Shown here: positions 23,239 to 34,815 of the stretch, one piece after another
Numbering within the stretch: the first letter of the stretch is position 1
How the letters are laid out: each line of letters begins with the position of its first letter
DNA from: Mikania micrantha
Taxonomy: Eukaryota > Streptophyta > Magnoliopsida > Asterales > Asteraceae
DNA: 64,000 nt
Direction: 5' to 3'
Assembly (NCBI GenBank): GCA_009363875.1
Contig: CM018691.1
Location: 123,381,404 to 123,445,403 of the forward strand
Position numbers and translations under genes: made by a program
The notes under the pieces: generated by a model
Database searches by the model: none
The model's input: the letters and a program-made list of their open reading frames with translations, nothing else
Told to the model about the DNA's origin: nothing

Positions 23239-24654
23239 TGTAATGATCTCGTTTATGATATTGAACGTTCACCAGATTCAGACCTAATTATTTTACTTGT
23301 AAATTGCTTATTTGTGAACTGACTAGCTTGTCGGTGACACGAGCATTGTACGAAGATGAGTTTCTAGATCCATTTTTTATACTTTTTATAAACCTAGGAT
23401 GGAAAACTTGCTCAAATGAATTATTTTACTTATATGTTGTGACTTTTTATTTTACTTATTTGATGTGACTTTTATAAACCCGGGGTTTGAACTTAACTTG
23501 ATTGTGACTAAACTTTGATTGGTTTTGATCTGATTGGTTTTAACTTGACTTGATGCTGGTGAACATGTATTGAATAGTATTATTGGGGTGGGTCGCCCCA
23601 ACTAGCGCACTAAACTTGACCACTTTAGTATGTGACACTTGTGTTATACATAAGCATAATGTTCTTGTCTTGTATTTTGCTTTTTGGCTTGACTTATCAT
23701 AGCATGACTTTTTTTTTTTTGTCTTAAACTTATGGACTTATCATAGCATGACTTTTATTTGTTTTCAAGCATAACTTTTCAAGTGGCAATTAAGGGTTTG
23801 GACAAAGTTCATTCAAAGACTTTAGAAGACTTATTAGACTTTTGGATGTTGGCTATTTGAACTTAGTATTTGCTTGTTTGGTTCATTTTTAACATGTTAT
23901 GTCACGTTTGATTACATGTCTGACATTTACTTTTGTTTGATAATAATTATAAATGATATTATTTATTTACGAGACGTTCGTTTGATACGTAATTCCTTGA
24001 ATCGTGTCAGATGTATATAACAACTTGTCGCATTAAAAGCATTTTGTATTTGTATTTAACAAATACGTTACGGCCTTACGGGCATATTTCCCTATAGTGG
24101 GATGTGACAATCTCTCCCTTTCTAACTAGAAAACAAAGTTTTGTATGCGTGCACACAAAATGAGAAGCGTTGATGGCCTTCTATATGCGAATTTCTTGAT
24201 CAGTAATAAAGTAGGAGATCGCTATGGGTTCCCTACACATTTGACATGTGGCAGCCTGTGAGGTATTGCGTGGCACCAATCGATGACTTACCACTGGACA
24301 AAAGCTTTGTTGTCCGTTTGCAGCTTATGCGAGAAAACATTAAATTTTCTTTAGTGATTCCCGCTTTGTTACAACCGTGTTTGCCCATGTTCCCCATTTT
24401 CCACTCTTAACTATTGTAGAACACTTCTTGAAGTTGTGCTAACTAAAAGGTTCATAGTTTGATCCCAAATTGAAACCTCATTTTGCCATAACTTCATTTC
24501 TCATTGTGTCTCTTTCTCACATGGTCATCATATGAGTCCATTATGGTCATTGGAACTCGTGTAATTTTTGCTATGATGTTTAGGCTCCTGTTGAAACTTA
24601 AACCAAATAGCTTCGATTTCATTTTCAGTTTATCCGAAAATTGGGGGTATTACA
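23239..24654 (+). mobile_element. LTR-like remnant (unconfirmed)
   Basis: Begins TGTAATGATCTCG and ends ATTGGGGGTATTACA, the same style of ends as the giant LTRs in this window. An inner TGGGATGTGACA (about 24099-24109) could be an alternative end. No matching flanking duplication was found and there are no coding domains, so limits and class are tentative. Confidence 0.3.
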
Positions 24655-26651
24655 GAAAACAATTATGAAAACTTTGTATCAATGGCAACTGGGTCAGTAG
24701 TGCTAACTATAGTGGTAACGATGCATTAGTATCACGAAGGAGTTTTCGCTTGTGCTGATGAGTTTCTCAATGATGTAAAACTACATAACTACCAACAGTT
24801 ATAACTACAAACAATCATACGATTTTAAGAATAGTCGCAATGTTCAACAAATCGTTTTGATAATTCTCACCTATAAAAAGTCTAATTACTAATAAATTCT
24901 TTTCATAACAAACTCATACATGTTCCTGTTTTCTTGAATCATCTGATTAAAAATTTGAAGTACCACCAAATTACTTTTATGTACAAGTGATACGTACACT
25001 GAACCATACCTACGGAATTCATCTCCATAAACCCAACCCAACCCAACCCAACCCAACATGATATATATGTCTAAACCTAGAGGATGGTCCTTTTTGTCAC
25101 CTTAACTCGGTTAAAAAAGGATGCATAAAAGTACAATATTTGAATAAACCAGAATTAAATGTGTTTGATGATACAAAAGTTGAGACGAGGAGAACAGTGA
25201 CAGAACACTAAACAGATTTGGATCCACGTATTCAAGTATGAGTAATAATTTACCTAAGAATCAGGGTCTTGGTGTCCTCATGATACCAATATACCATGAT
25301 ACAAGTTATAACATTCTTCTTTCATTTCTTGCATGTCTGGCTTCTATATAAATATTGTGCATACTTAGGAGTTACATGCAGAATAAAATAATGTGAAGTC
25401 TTTCCTCCCAGTAGAACCGGCTAGAATTCCTTTACCGCTGATCAATCCACACAAAAAACGGCTATTAGTTACCATTAAAAGGTTAAAAAAGAAAAGCACA
25501 AACCCACTATCGGAACCAGGAGGAAATTAAAATGTAAACCAGTAAATATAACACAAGTCATGCCTACTAGAGTTCATTTTTGGTTCTGAAAACTCAAACT
25601 TACTACTGTTCAAACACCAAATTGCATAGATGTTCTTGGTTCTCTATGGATTCTAAATTTTTCTTACCAATATTAAGATTGTGCTATAACTCATTTCACT
25701 CTTAAACTCAAAAGTGGATGAATATAATGCATGTGGGGTACTTTTAAATTCAAATTTTAATAGATTAAAGTCTACCAGAGCTTCATTCAAGTTACAATAA
25801 AATACAGGAACTTGTATCATAATAAATTTTCAATATTTGATGATCCCAATTCCTGAAGGTTAATCTAAAAATAATATTTTAATTTGAATATAATTGTTGG
25901 TATAGTTAGAAAATTATTAAGAGTTTTATTTATAATTAATTAAGAGTTTGAGTTAGGTTAGAATATTTTACTTGGTGATCAAGTTTGTTTAGTCTATAAA
26001 TCTGGGTTTAATAAAGTCCTTGTTTTGTGTGATCTTTGTTAATAAGAATATTAGAGTCGACAAGTGATTTGTCATATAAATGGTGTTATTCCCACATGGG
26101 TGGCATGGCACACATCAGGTTTCTCATGATGCAAGAAAGTGTTCTTTCTCCTATTCTCAAAATTTCATATTTCAAGACAAGCAAATCATTCAAAACCATT
26201 ATTTCATCAAGAAACTTGTGAAATAAAATTTAATTGATTAAAGCAAATATAACTTGTTTTCACATCCTACTGATAATTTTCAAAATTATCATTCTTATCA
26301 ATTCGTGTTTGAAAAGAAACCTAACAATTCATCTGTTGTGCTGTCTTGTTTAAGAATTGGTACAAAAAAGTAGTCATTTTTGTTTGTGCCTTGTGATTCT
26401 AGAGGTCAAATGTTTTAAATTGATCAAAAGTCACCCAAAATGTCATTCAACGTGTATAAAAACTTCTAAATGTAGTTTGTTTAATCATATTAAACACCAT
26501 TTGCCCAGATTAATATAACAATTAACACCATTTTTTCCATGTTACCAACAAATTCAATCATTCTGATTGACAAACAACCATTACAAAACTCAAAATGAAA
26601 GATAATTATCCCAATTACCAAAATCAAATTGTGCAAAATGCCTTTTGAAGT
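24655..26651. other. Intergenic DNA with a short AACCC repeat and a possible solo LTR
   Basis: A short (AACCC)n run lies at 25030-25057. 25895-26336 starts TGTTGG and ends CCTAACA, contains TATAAAT and AATAAAG signals in the right order, and may be a 442-bp solo LTR, but no target duplication is evident. Nothing else was recognised; 26340-26651 is the downstream flank of the DUF569 gene. Confidence 0.4.
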
Positions 26652-27588
26652 CTAACCTTTGGAGGTTGCAGGCACTACTATAACATGCATAACTGTGTTA
26701 TTGGGTGGCAATGCTAGCCGTAGGGGGTAAAGCCTGCCATTCAAGGGGTTGCGAGAACACACTGTTATACCCTCCAGTTCTGTTTCTTCCTCCAAATTTT
26801 GAGCCAAATCCTGTACGGACTTACCCTTGAACAAAAACGATCCTTCTGCTTCAACAACAACTCCGTCATCATCCGCTAATTTGTAATAAATCATCCTCCC
26901 TTCATTAGAAATCCCAAAGTTATGATCACTCGCCTGCAAATTAACACAACAATGCTGTTAGATATTTTCATAAAAACAGACTTGATTTTAGATAGTGATA
27001 ACATATTCAAATAAGAACATATCAGTTCGCAAAATTGAAAATCGAACCACAGACCTGGTGCGTAGGGGCGGATGTGAGCTGAAATGATGAATCGCAAAGA
27101 TCTACATCCACCGACGGATCCGATCTCTGTCGCGGTGGATCGAGATTGATTTCAACAATTTCGACATCCCACAAGATCCAGTTTTGATGCCGATGAGGAA
27201 TATCATGCGTAACCGAATTTCTCCAAGGAGGTACTCCACCGTTGGCTCGTAAATAATTACCGTATCTGGTTTTCAAACGGACTTTATGACCTTCTGGAAC
27301 CGGTTCCCAATCGACTGACGAATCTATTTTCCGGGGAAGGCTTTGGATGACCTTTTGACCGGTGGCGCCAAGCAAGTGTGGGTCGCCGGAGGCGGTGAGG
27401 TACCGGCCATAACATGATTTTAAGCGGATGACGGTATCGTAATCGTTGTCAAATTCAACCGTCCAGCGTGCGTTTTTGACGGTGCCTTGCCGGTCCTGAG
27501 ATACGTGTTCACCGTCTTCGTCGGCTAATAGGTACTTGTGGTGGTGGCTTCTTAGGCGGACGGATTTTGCCCGGTGGAAATGTTCCAT
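26652..27588 (-). CDS. DUF569 domain protein (fascin-like), two exons
   Basis: Exon 1 is 27055-27588 (178 codons) and exon 2 is 26652-26933 (93 codons plus TAG), joined in phase 0 with donor CAG|GTCTGT and acceptor TTTGCAG|. The protein is 271 aa. The start at 27588 (MEHFHRAKSVRLRSHHHKYL) fits the family's usual MEFF..AKAVRLRSHHxKYL opening; an in-frame extension upstream looks like leader sequence. Residues 1-120 form a beta-trefoil-like repeat (KSVRLRSHHHKYLLADEDGE, WTVEFDN, IRLKSCYGRYLTAS). A second repeat follows (HKVRLKTRYGNYLRANGG, NSVTHDIPHRHQNWILWDVE). Exon 2 supplies the usual C-terminal domain (RMIYYKLADDDG, LYPLRLALPPN, MHVIVVP). The biochemical role of DUF569 proteins is not established; the fold suggests actin or ligand binding. 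A paralogue lies 2.5 kb upstream on the same strand. Confidence 0.93.
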
Positions 27589-27760
27589 TGCAGTACTGAT
27601 TTGACGGATTGTTGTTGGGTTTGGATGTTTTGTTTGATTTTGGAGGTTAAATTCCCAAGATTGATGCAGATTTGCAGAGGATGGAGAATGGAAGATGTTG
27701 GTGAATGGAGACCGGTGGGTTCTAAAAGGATGGCAAAAGGTTATGAACGTTACATTTGCT

Positions 27761-27768
27761 TTTATAAA
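27761..27768 (-). promoter_or_regulatory. Candidate TATA box of the DUF569 gene
   Basis: On the minus strand CCTTTATAAAAGC lies about 175 bases upstream of the chosen start codon. That would leave a leader of roughly 140-150 bases, which is reasonable. Position and sequence only; no transcript data. Confidence 0.35.
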
Positions 27769-28004
27769 GGTTTTTTCTTTTCTTTTTTTCTTCATCAAAA
27801 TGTATAAGGATATAATTTTCCTTTGCTAACTTGTATGAGTTGAAAATTAAATAACTATTTGTAAGTGATGGTTAAAGACCTAAAAGAAAGATATAAAACT
27901 TATTGCCTTCATATTTAAAAAAAATATTTTTATATCTTTTAAATTATATAATTATAAATAACTTTTTTATTGTCTACAATTACATCCTCCTCATCATCAT
28001 CATC

Positions 28005-28221
28005 GTATTCAGTATATCTCATTATTAACATATTTAAGATATGGTCTAAGAAGGTTAGGATGTAAGCAGTCTTACCTCTATCATGTAGAAATAGAGAGAT
28101 TGTTTTAATGAGACTTCTGACTCATGATGTCTGATATACCGACCAACCCAACATTTTTAATGTTATTTTCACAAAAATTAAATAAAATAACACCGACATA
28201 TACATTATATGCACGCAAGTG
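28005..28221 (-). mobile_element. Decayed SINE of the same superfamily
   Basis: Minus orientation. Shared landmarks in order: cagtatatctca, agcagtcttacctctatc, tagaaatagagagattg, cccaacatttttaatgttattttcacaaaaatta, then tacattatatgcacgcaa. It is more diverged than copies B and C, and the subfamily resembles those at 57738 and 63212. Confidence 0.55.
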
Positions 28222-29250
28222 TCAATTTTAAAAAAACGTTATATTTAATTCATTCCCATTCTAATGTACATTTATGTTTTTGTTTTTTTTTTGATTGCAT
28301 CATGCTCTTTTAATTCCATTTAATTCTAATTTAAGTCGCGTAATTTTTTTCTAAAAAGACAATCTAGCATGCAAAGGCTAGTTGTCTTATATAATAGGAG
28401 TGGATGCATTCTTTTTTATTTCTTTCCTTGTTTTATTGCAAATAAATTCTACTCACATAATTTAATAATTTAACTTTGATAATTGTATCAAGATAAGCCA
28501 AGAATTTTATAACCAGAAGATATTTGGTTTAAACATTTGTAAAGTGAATTTTACTTGAGAATCTTAGGTGTTAGCTAAAAAAAAAGTTGCATCATATGAA
28601 TCATCAAGTTTTTTTTACCCGAGTGTTACGACGGGACTATATAATTAAATGCATTGTGGAGTGACAATATGATTAAAAAAAGATGTATGAAACTACAAGG
28701 GCTCGGCTATGAAAATTGAAATGTAAGTTACAAAACATTATTATGTCAACGTACGTCATAATATAAGAGTTTTAGAAAGGTAATTTAGTGGAAAAATATA
28801 ACAAATGGGAAAATGGGAAAAAATGCAAAAAAATATAATAAAAAGTTGAAAGCCATAAGATTCAAACATGTATGACTACCATACCTAAAATCACATAAGT
28901 CGAAATGCTGGAAAATGTATTTGTTTCTCGTTGTAACTTTGATTCTTATAACAGTTGGTTATGTGGAGGAGGAAGCACTAACAACATAATTTTGAGCACT
29001 TCAACTTTATGTAAGTTTAAGAGTGTTTTTATGGTGCTATTGAGCTTTAAAGAAATAGAGAAGTTGTGTGATCAAAACAAAAATAAGTTTAATGACCATA
29101 CGACCTTTTAAAACAACTAATTTTCGAAAAAAACTTAGATCGGTTAAATGGTTACCGATGGCTATTATTTTGGTCCAATGGTCAAAAACGTCTAATTTAA
29201 AAATAATAATAATAGGTAAATGCTAGTAGTCGACCATAAAAACCCAGTTT

Positions 29251-29520
29251 TTCTTTAAACGGTTTGTCCACAAAATCTTAAAACCAGTCTAAAACTGCCG
29301 GTTTTTTACAACCCCAAAACCAATTGAAAAAACTAGCTTTGAAGTCGGTTCAGTTTCAAAAACTGGTTTTTTTGCAACTCTACAATTCTTTAAACGGTTT
29401 GTCCACAAAATCTTAAAACCAGACTAAAACTGCCGGTTTTTTACAACCCCAAAACCAATTGAAAAAACTAGCTTTGAAGTCGGTTCAGTTTCAAAAACTG
29501 GATTTTTTGCAACTCTACAA
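29251..29520. repeat. Two-copy 135-bp tandem duplication
   Basis: 29251-29385 and 29386-29520 are the same unit starting TTCTTTAAACGGTTTGTCC, with about two differences. The unit itself holds paired motifs (ccggttttttacaacc, aaaaccaattg, cggttcagtttc) that could fold. Recent local duplication; no coding content. Confidence 0.9.
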
Positions 29521-30131
29521 CCTATAACACTTTATTTTTATCTATATTTTGTATTAAAATCATCATAATAAACTTCACACAATATTTGAATCTATTCATA
29601 TTTATAAATATTAATAAATGAAGGGTCAAATCAACAAAAGACGCTATAGATGTATGAATAAGTTTTATGATATATATTTTTGTACTTTAAAAGTACGGTA
29701 AGATAATATGTTTTATAGTTGAACTTGCAACAAATATTATTAGAATTCTCGAAGAATAATAAGCTTTTCTTATCTATCATGTTGTTTTATTCAAGATAGC
29801 TCATGTCTATGATACAAATTTGGTTGTATCAGTGGGAAAGACTTGTTAGCCACCACATTTTGTTTTTGCAAATTATTTTTTAATGCATATTTGTATAAAA
29901 GTATTTTATTTTTTTAGCTCTTTACTTTGAATTTCTAAGTTACAAACATCATCCTTGCTTTTGCTTTTGAGATGCAAATCAAAAACAAACATATCATGCT
30001 AAAGAAACACATGCAAATACAATCAAAACCCTATGATCGTTGAGGAACTAACTAAATACTAATATTAGAATTTTATTACTTGTAGTGTCACAATTTTAAT
30101 CTTCTTGTGGGAACAATATATATAATATGGT

Positions 30132-30779
30132 TTACGCCTTCTTGATAATCATACCTTTGGCAGACCCCTTGATGATTTCCTTCCCCTTGTGCACTTCGGA
30201 CACAAATGTCTTTGTGTAAAACGTCACTCTCGATTTAAAGGATTCGGACTGCTTCCAAACGACCGAAGGTGATTCAACCAATTCAACTTTCCACGAAATC
30301 CTTTTGTTCATCGGTCCTTCTTTCCGAGGAAGATCATGTGTAACCATGTTCCCTAGCGGTGGCGGCCCCTTGTTCGATTGCAAGTAGTTGCCGTAATGAG
30401 TCTTCAATCTAACTTCCGAACAAACCTCAGTCATCAATGGTATCCATTGAAGCGCGGAATTCCATTTCCCTGTGATCGAAGAATCATCAACCGTCCTCAT
30501 CGAGACGTTGGGGTTTGGGTTCCCCAGACGGGTTTGAGTAACTTTCAAATACCGAGCCCGCATTCCTGGAATTGATGGTCTGTTTGACGCGGTTAGGTAT
30601 TTTCCATAACAACTTTTTAATGATATGCAATCTTCATCAACGATCTCCACGGTCCAATACGAATTCCTTGTTGAACCATCTCGAGATTGTGAAACCGATT
30701 CCTCATCGATTTCCGCGAGCAGGTACTTGTCTCTATAGCTTTTGAGGCGAACCGTTGATCGATTTGGAAATAATTCCAT
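30132..30779 (-). CDS. DUF569 domain protein, short single-exon paralogue
   Basis: A 215-aa frame from the start at 30779 (MELFPNRSTVRLKSYRDKYL), preferred over the in-frame ATG nine codons upstream because it matches the family's MEFF/MEHF opening. Repeat 1 shows VRLKSYRDKYLLAEIDEESV, YWTVEIVDED and ISLKSCYGKYLTASNRPSIPG. Repeat 2 shows VRLKTHYGNYLQSNKGPPPL, NMVTHDLPRK and ISWKVELVE. The order and motifs parallel the gene at 26652-27588, so this is a tandem same-strand paralogue. Unlike that gene, the C-terminal domain is absent; the protein ends in a basic tail (KGKEIIKGSAKGMIIKKA). No second exon was seen downstream. The frame is open and well conserved in the repeats, so it may be functional, but a truncated duplicate is possible. 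Confidence 0.85.
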   Translation of the reverse strand: MELFPNRSTVRLKSYRDKYLLAEIDEESVSQSRDGSTRNSYWTVEIVDEDCISLKSCYGKYLTASNRPSIPGMRARYLKVTQTRLGNPNPNVSMRTVDDSSITGKWNSALQWIPLMTEVCSEVRLKTHYGNYLQSNKGPPPLGNMVTHDLPRKEGPMNKRISWKVELVESPSVVWKQSESFKSRVTFYTKTFVSEVHKGKEIIKGSAKGMIIKKA

Positions 30780-31525
30780 TTCGATCTCGGTCGAATAATC
30801 GACCAAAATATATTGAAATCAAGAAAGATGGTTGAAAAAGATTTGGTTTCTAATTCGGAACATAAATTAATCGTCCACTTTTCATGTGGAATCCATGCAA
30901 ACAAAGTTATAAGTTGAATTTTGCTAGACCCAATTGTTACGGTCTGGGAGAATTGTCTTCCCGTATCCTAAAATTAGGAAGAAAAATGTCAGGTTGAAAT
31001 CATTTTTTGCATGCTTTTCATTTTATCCTATTTTTATAACATGTTCATCGTAGGAATAAGATTATGTAACTTAATAATCTGAAGGCACATGCGTTAGTAA
31101 ATTGATAATGTAAATCATGTGGTCACCTGATTGATTTATACATTATTATAAGCTAAAATTAACATAATATTGTTTTGGGATACATATGACCAATGCTATT
31201 ATCCAGATGTCCTCTGGGGCATCATACGACTTGTATGGTCTTGTAAATTGTCACGTCAAATCTTATATAGTTTGTTACCAAGGGTGAAGGATTATAAGGG
31301 ATTTTTTATTCATATTGTTAATTTTTCGACCGAAAGGTTTTTCTTTTTTCTATAAGTATTGGTTCCCCCACCCCGTCCACTTCAAAATATTAACATTTAT
31401 TGTGGGTTCTGTAAATTCCCGCCCCTCCTTTTAAAATGTTCAAGTTCCGTCACCGCTTGTTCCCTCATGACACGCGTATTTTGCCATACTACTTAATGTA
31501 ATAGAGTCGTATCATATGATATTGT
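30780..31525. other. Upstream flank of the DUF569 paralogue
   Basis: No gene recognised. A short frame at 31170-31355 lacks any family feature. A C-rich stretch lies at about 31364-31425. Confidence 0.5.
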
Positions 31526-31843
31526 CACACCCCAACCTACGGCGGAATACGTCGATATATGCAGGGTTTGTAATTGTCTAAAAACTAATGGTGCTATTTG
31601 TAAGTTTCATATTTAGACATGTTCATGTAAAAATCAAAGCATTCATTACATTCAAAAACATGTCATCATTCATATAATATCATTCAACATTACATCATAA
31701 ATTTAAATACAAAACATTGATTAAAGTTTAAACTAGGTCTTATGATTCCTATATGATTTTCATCCATAGCTTTAATATGTTACACATGTAAAATAGAGTT
31801 TGATCAACTATTTGCATAGTTGGTGAGAACTCATAGATTTATA
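31526..31843 (-). mobile_element. Truncated Gypsy LTR fragment
   Basis: Begins TGTCACACCCCAACC on plus, the complement of the GGGGTGTGACA terminus seen in the other Gypsy LTRs. About 310 bases in, gttggtgagaactca is the complement of the gaactcaccaac block that sits near the 3' end of those LTRs (for example around 47437). The remainder is replaced by a TA microsatellite and a foldback element. Confidence 0.55.
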
Positions 31844-31871
31844 TATATATGTATATATATATATAGGGAAT

Positions 31872-32287
31872 TAATAAAATGAAAACCCTATTTTCGTGAG
31901 AAAACTTGTGAAAACAAGGCAAAAATAATGTTAAAAAATGTATTTTTTTAAAAGGTTTGTAACACTATTGGGCACATTTTTATAAAAAAATAAAAAATAC
32001 GCCGAGTAAATATTTTTAAAAAAATATTTTATAAACATATGTAAAACATACGTAACGACGCGTCAGATCTGACGAATTTTTTTCCACGTTTTGTTACGGA
32101 TGTTTTACATGGTTTTATAAAATATTTTTTTTAAAATATCTACTCGAAGTTTTTTTTATTTTTTTATGAAAATGTACTAAATAGTGTTACAAACTTGTAA
32201 AAACATTTTTAGAAAAGTACGTTTTTTACATGATTTTTGCTTTGTTTTCATGGGTTTTTCTCACAAAGAAGTGGTTTTCATCATTTC
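31872..32287. mobile_element. Foldback MITE with ~200-bp inverted arms
   Basis: The left arm (aatgaaaacc...gtgagaaaac...gtgaaaacaaggcaaaaat...tttgtaacactatt) is matched by the reverse complement of the right arm throughout, with scattered mismatches. The centre is the perfect palindrome CGTCAGATCTGACG (32061-32074). It is preceded by a TA microsatellite (about 31843-31865). No transposase. The long arms would suit a Mutator-type or foldback element; the target duplication was not resolved. Confidence 0.8.
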
Positions 32288-32784
32288 AAATTATTGAAAA
32301 TTTTCAATGTCATTTAAAATAATTTATATAGAATTTATTTTATAAATAATCATGAAAAAGGAATAATTCTTTATGAAATTAAAAATAATTTGTAAGTTAA
32401 AAACTTTAAATAACAAAGTAAATCAATAACATAAGTTTTTGAGTAAAAAATTATTTTTAACAAATATCTTAGATCAATTTTATAAAAAATTGTTTATTAA
32501 CTGGTGAGGGTTCACTGGTAGTCTTCGTTCCCTTTTATTGTTATACACATTCGATAATCTGCTCCAATTCTGGATAAACTCTAGATCAAAATCGATTCAA
32601 TTCTTCGAATCAGGATCTGTTATAGCTTGTAATCATAGGATTCACACACGGCCACCAACTTTACCAAAATAAGGGGGATCTGAATGTTGCTTACTGCTCA
32701 CAGAAACATCCGACCTATATTATAAGTCGTCTGATTCGAAGAATTGTCAAAAACAATGATAAATCCACTTTATAGAATTTAAAA

Positions 32785-32816
<32 letters not shown>

Positions 32817-33181
32817 CTCACCAGTTATTCTCTCTAGCAAACACTTAATATTTACAAAACGTTGATGTCGTTTTTTTTAGCCATAAACCCACACTCATTT
32901 TCCCTTCATGCTACGGTCTCCAAGTAACTCAAAAAGAAAACCATGGAAACTTATCTTAATCTATAAGAAATATTAAAATATCAAAGCATAATCTAACACA
33001 ATCACTCTAGGATAGGATTAGCCTACTCATTTTCCTCTTCTTCTCTCTCAATCGGCAGCAATAGAGCAGCCAAGTACCACACATCTACATGGTACAACAA
33101 GACATCTATCTACATGGTACCTTAATTTAGATGTCAAACTCATGTCCCATCCCTGCATAAAGCCTGCTACCAGCCCCCTTT
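32288..33181. other. Intergenic AT-rich DNA with an (AT)n microsatellite
   Basis: (AT)n occupies about 32788-32816. No gene or element ends were recognised otherwise. The last five bases (ccttt) are the left target duplication of the next LTR. Confidence 0.6.
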
Positions 33182-33225
33182 TGTGACAATCCGACTTTTC
33201 AAGTTAACCTTGTTAACCTCCGTAG

Positions 33226-33500
33226 GCCCAACAAGGCCAATGAAGGCCCAACAAGGCCAATGAAGGCCCAACAAGACCAATGAAGGCCCAGTAAAGCCAA
33301 AGAAGATCCAGTAAGGTCAAGGAAGACTCAACAAGATCAATTAGGCCCAACGAAGTCTATGTAGGCCCAACAGAGCCAATGTAGGCCCAATAAGCCAATA
33401 AAGGCCCAGTAAGGCCCAATAAGTTCAAGTAAGGCCCAATGTAAACAAAGTAGGCCCAGGGAAGGCCAAGGTAGGCCCAGGAAGGCCCAGTGAGGCCCAA
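33226..33500 (+). repeat. Minisatellite, ~20-bp GGCCCA unit
   Basis: About 13-14 degenerate units of the type aaggcccaacaaggccaatg. The best-preserved units are at 33226-33290, and variants continue to about 33500. The complement gives an open frame rich in Gly, Leu and Trp, which is a by-product of the repeat and not a gene. It lies close to the 5' end of the solo LTR. Confidence 0.9.
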
Positions 33501-34747
33501 TTGTATTTAAGAAGCCCAATTGGGTTAATTTAGTCAGAAATGTTCTAATTGGCTTAATTGGTGAGAATCCGGCAATTTGCGGTTAACTTCGTTAATCAGA
33601 AAATAACCGAAATGATGTGAAATCATTTAAAATCAAACTAGAGGATGGTAATTGAGCAAAAGCGGTCTTAGAATGTTAAAAACTTTAAGGATTAAGATTT
33701 CAAATCAAGAAAAGTTCCAATTTTGACTTTTTAAGTCAAAATTCGATTAAGGTGCAATCAAAGGTTTAAATTCGTATTAAATTGAGGATAGTAACTGAAT
33801 TAATCATATTAGTGACTCATTATGATGATGATTAAACCTTAATATCGGTTATTGGAAGCTTAAGGTCTTGCATTAAACTTCCATTAAGTTTAATAGTAGA
33901 AACCGTTTTGAATCATTATCAAAATCCCATATTCCAATCATAATTCGCGGAATTGAAATCTCAAGATCTCTATTCGGCACTTTCAGAATACATTCCATAT
34001 CTCAATTTCGTCGTAGCAACTGTGGATCGAAGAAACCCATCGGAGGTCGACCGGAACTCCACCACAATTCGAAAGTACATCAATTAGATATCAAATAAGG
34101 TATGTAATCACTACAACACATTCTAAAATGGCCGATTAAGGTTAAACATAAGTCAATTTGGATTTATAACAACGAATTAATAGCATTCGATTTCTAGGGT
34201 TCTTAATATGATCCGGTTTGGGGATTTCGATCGGGATGAGTATAAAAATGAAATTAAATAGTACCATTAGCTTCAGAAACCTCCGAATAAGCTAAACAAT
34301 GTTTCAATTTCATAATGCTATAACGAATTGTATAAATTCGATTAATAGGGTTCCTAGACAAATCGGTTTTGGGGGATATGATCCAATTGTGTATGATATT
34401 CAAATTAAGTAATTCAGACAACTTCGAAAATGTTAGTTAAAGGAAAACAATATGAAGTTTGAGCAAAAGATGATCGAATTTGATGATTTGGTACTAGGGA
34501 ATAATCGGTTAAGTTTCGAAATTGATTAGGATGAAAAAGTCATATGTTCTTGATGATTATGATCAATTGATCACACCTATATAATCGATTTGGACAATAG
34601 AAGTAAAGCCCTAAGGTTTTGTGCTCAATCGAATTCGAATTGGAGACCAATTGGAGGTTAAAGTTTCGGCTATATTATCAAAGGGAATTTGGACTGAAAG
34701 GGAAGTTAAAAGAATTAATTCTGGTATCATGTTGCGAAACCCTAGCG

Positions 34748-34815
34748 GGCTGAGATGGTAGAAGCTGTGTCTTTGGTGTTGAGGGTCGCGGGTTCGAGTC
34801 CCGGCCCAACCGGTT
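34748..34815 (+). other. tRNA-like segment (possible SINE head)
   Basis: The segment contains TGGTAGAAGCTG, close to a pol III A box, and about 35 bases later GCGGGTTCGAGTCCCGGC, an excellent B box/T-arm. The acceptor arms do not pair over seven bases (gggctga against cccaacc), so it is not a functional tRNA. It could be the head of an old tRNA-derived SINE inside the LTR. Confidence 0.4.

Larger units (their letters stand above)
27830..30131. other. Intergenic DNA between the DUF569 paralogues
   Basis: Contains a decayed SINE (about 28005-28221) and a 135-bp tandem duplication (29251-29520), listed separately. The rest is AT-rich with no gene seen. No exon resembling the DUF569 C-terminal domain was found to the left of 30132. 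Confidence 0.6.

Noticed and set aside
25030..25057. (AACCC)n as telomere-like repeat
   Set aside because: Plant telomeres are usually CCCTAAA; this is a short pentamer microsatellite with no long array.
27589..27798. N-terminal extension of the DUF569 protein
   Set aside because: In frame, but family members start at the MEHF/MEFF position and a TATA-like box lies inside the extension.
33337..33519. Trp/Leu/Gly-rich minus-strand frame
   Set aside because: Produced entirely by the minisatellite.
34748..34815. Functional tRNA gene
   Set aside because: The B box is good but the acceptor arms do not pair over seven bases.
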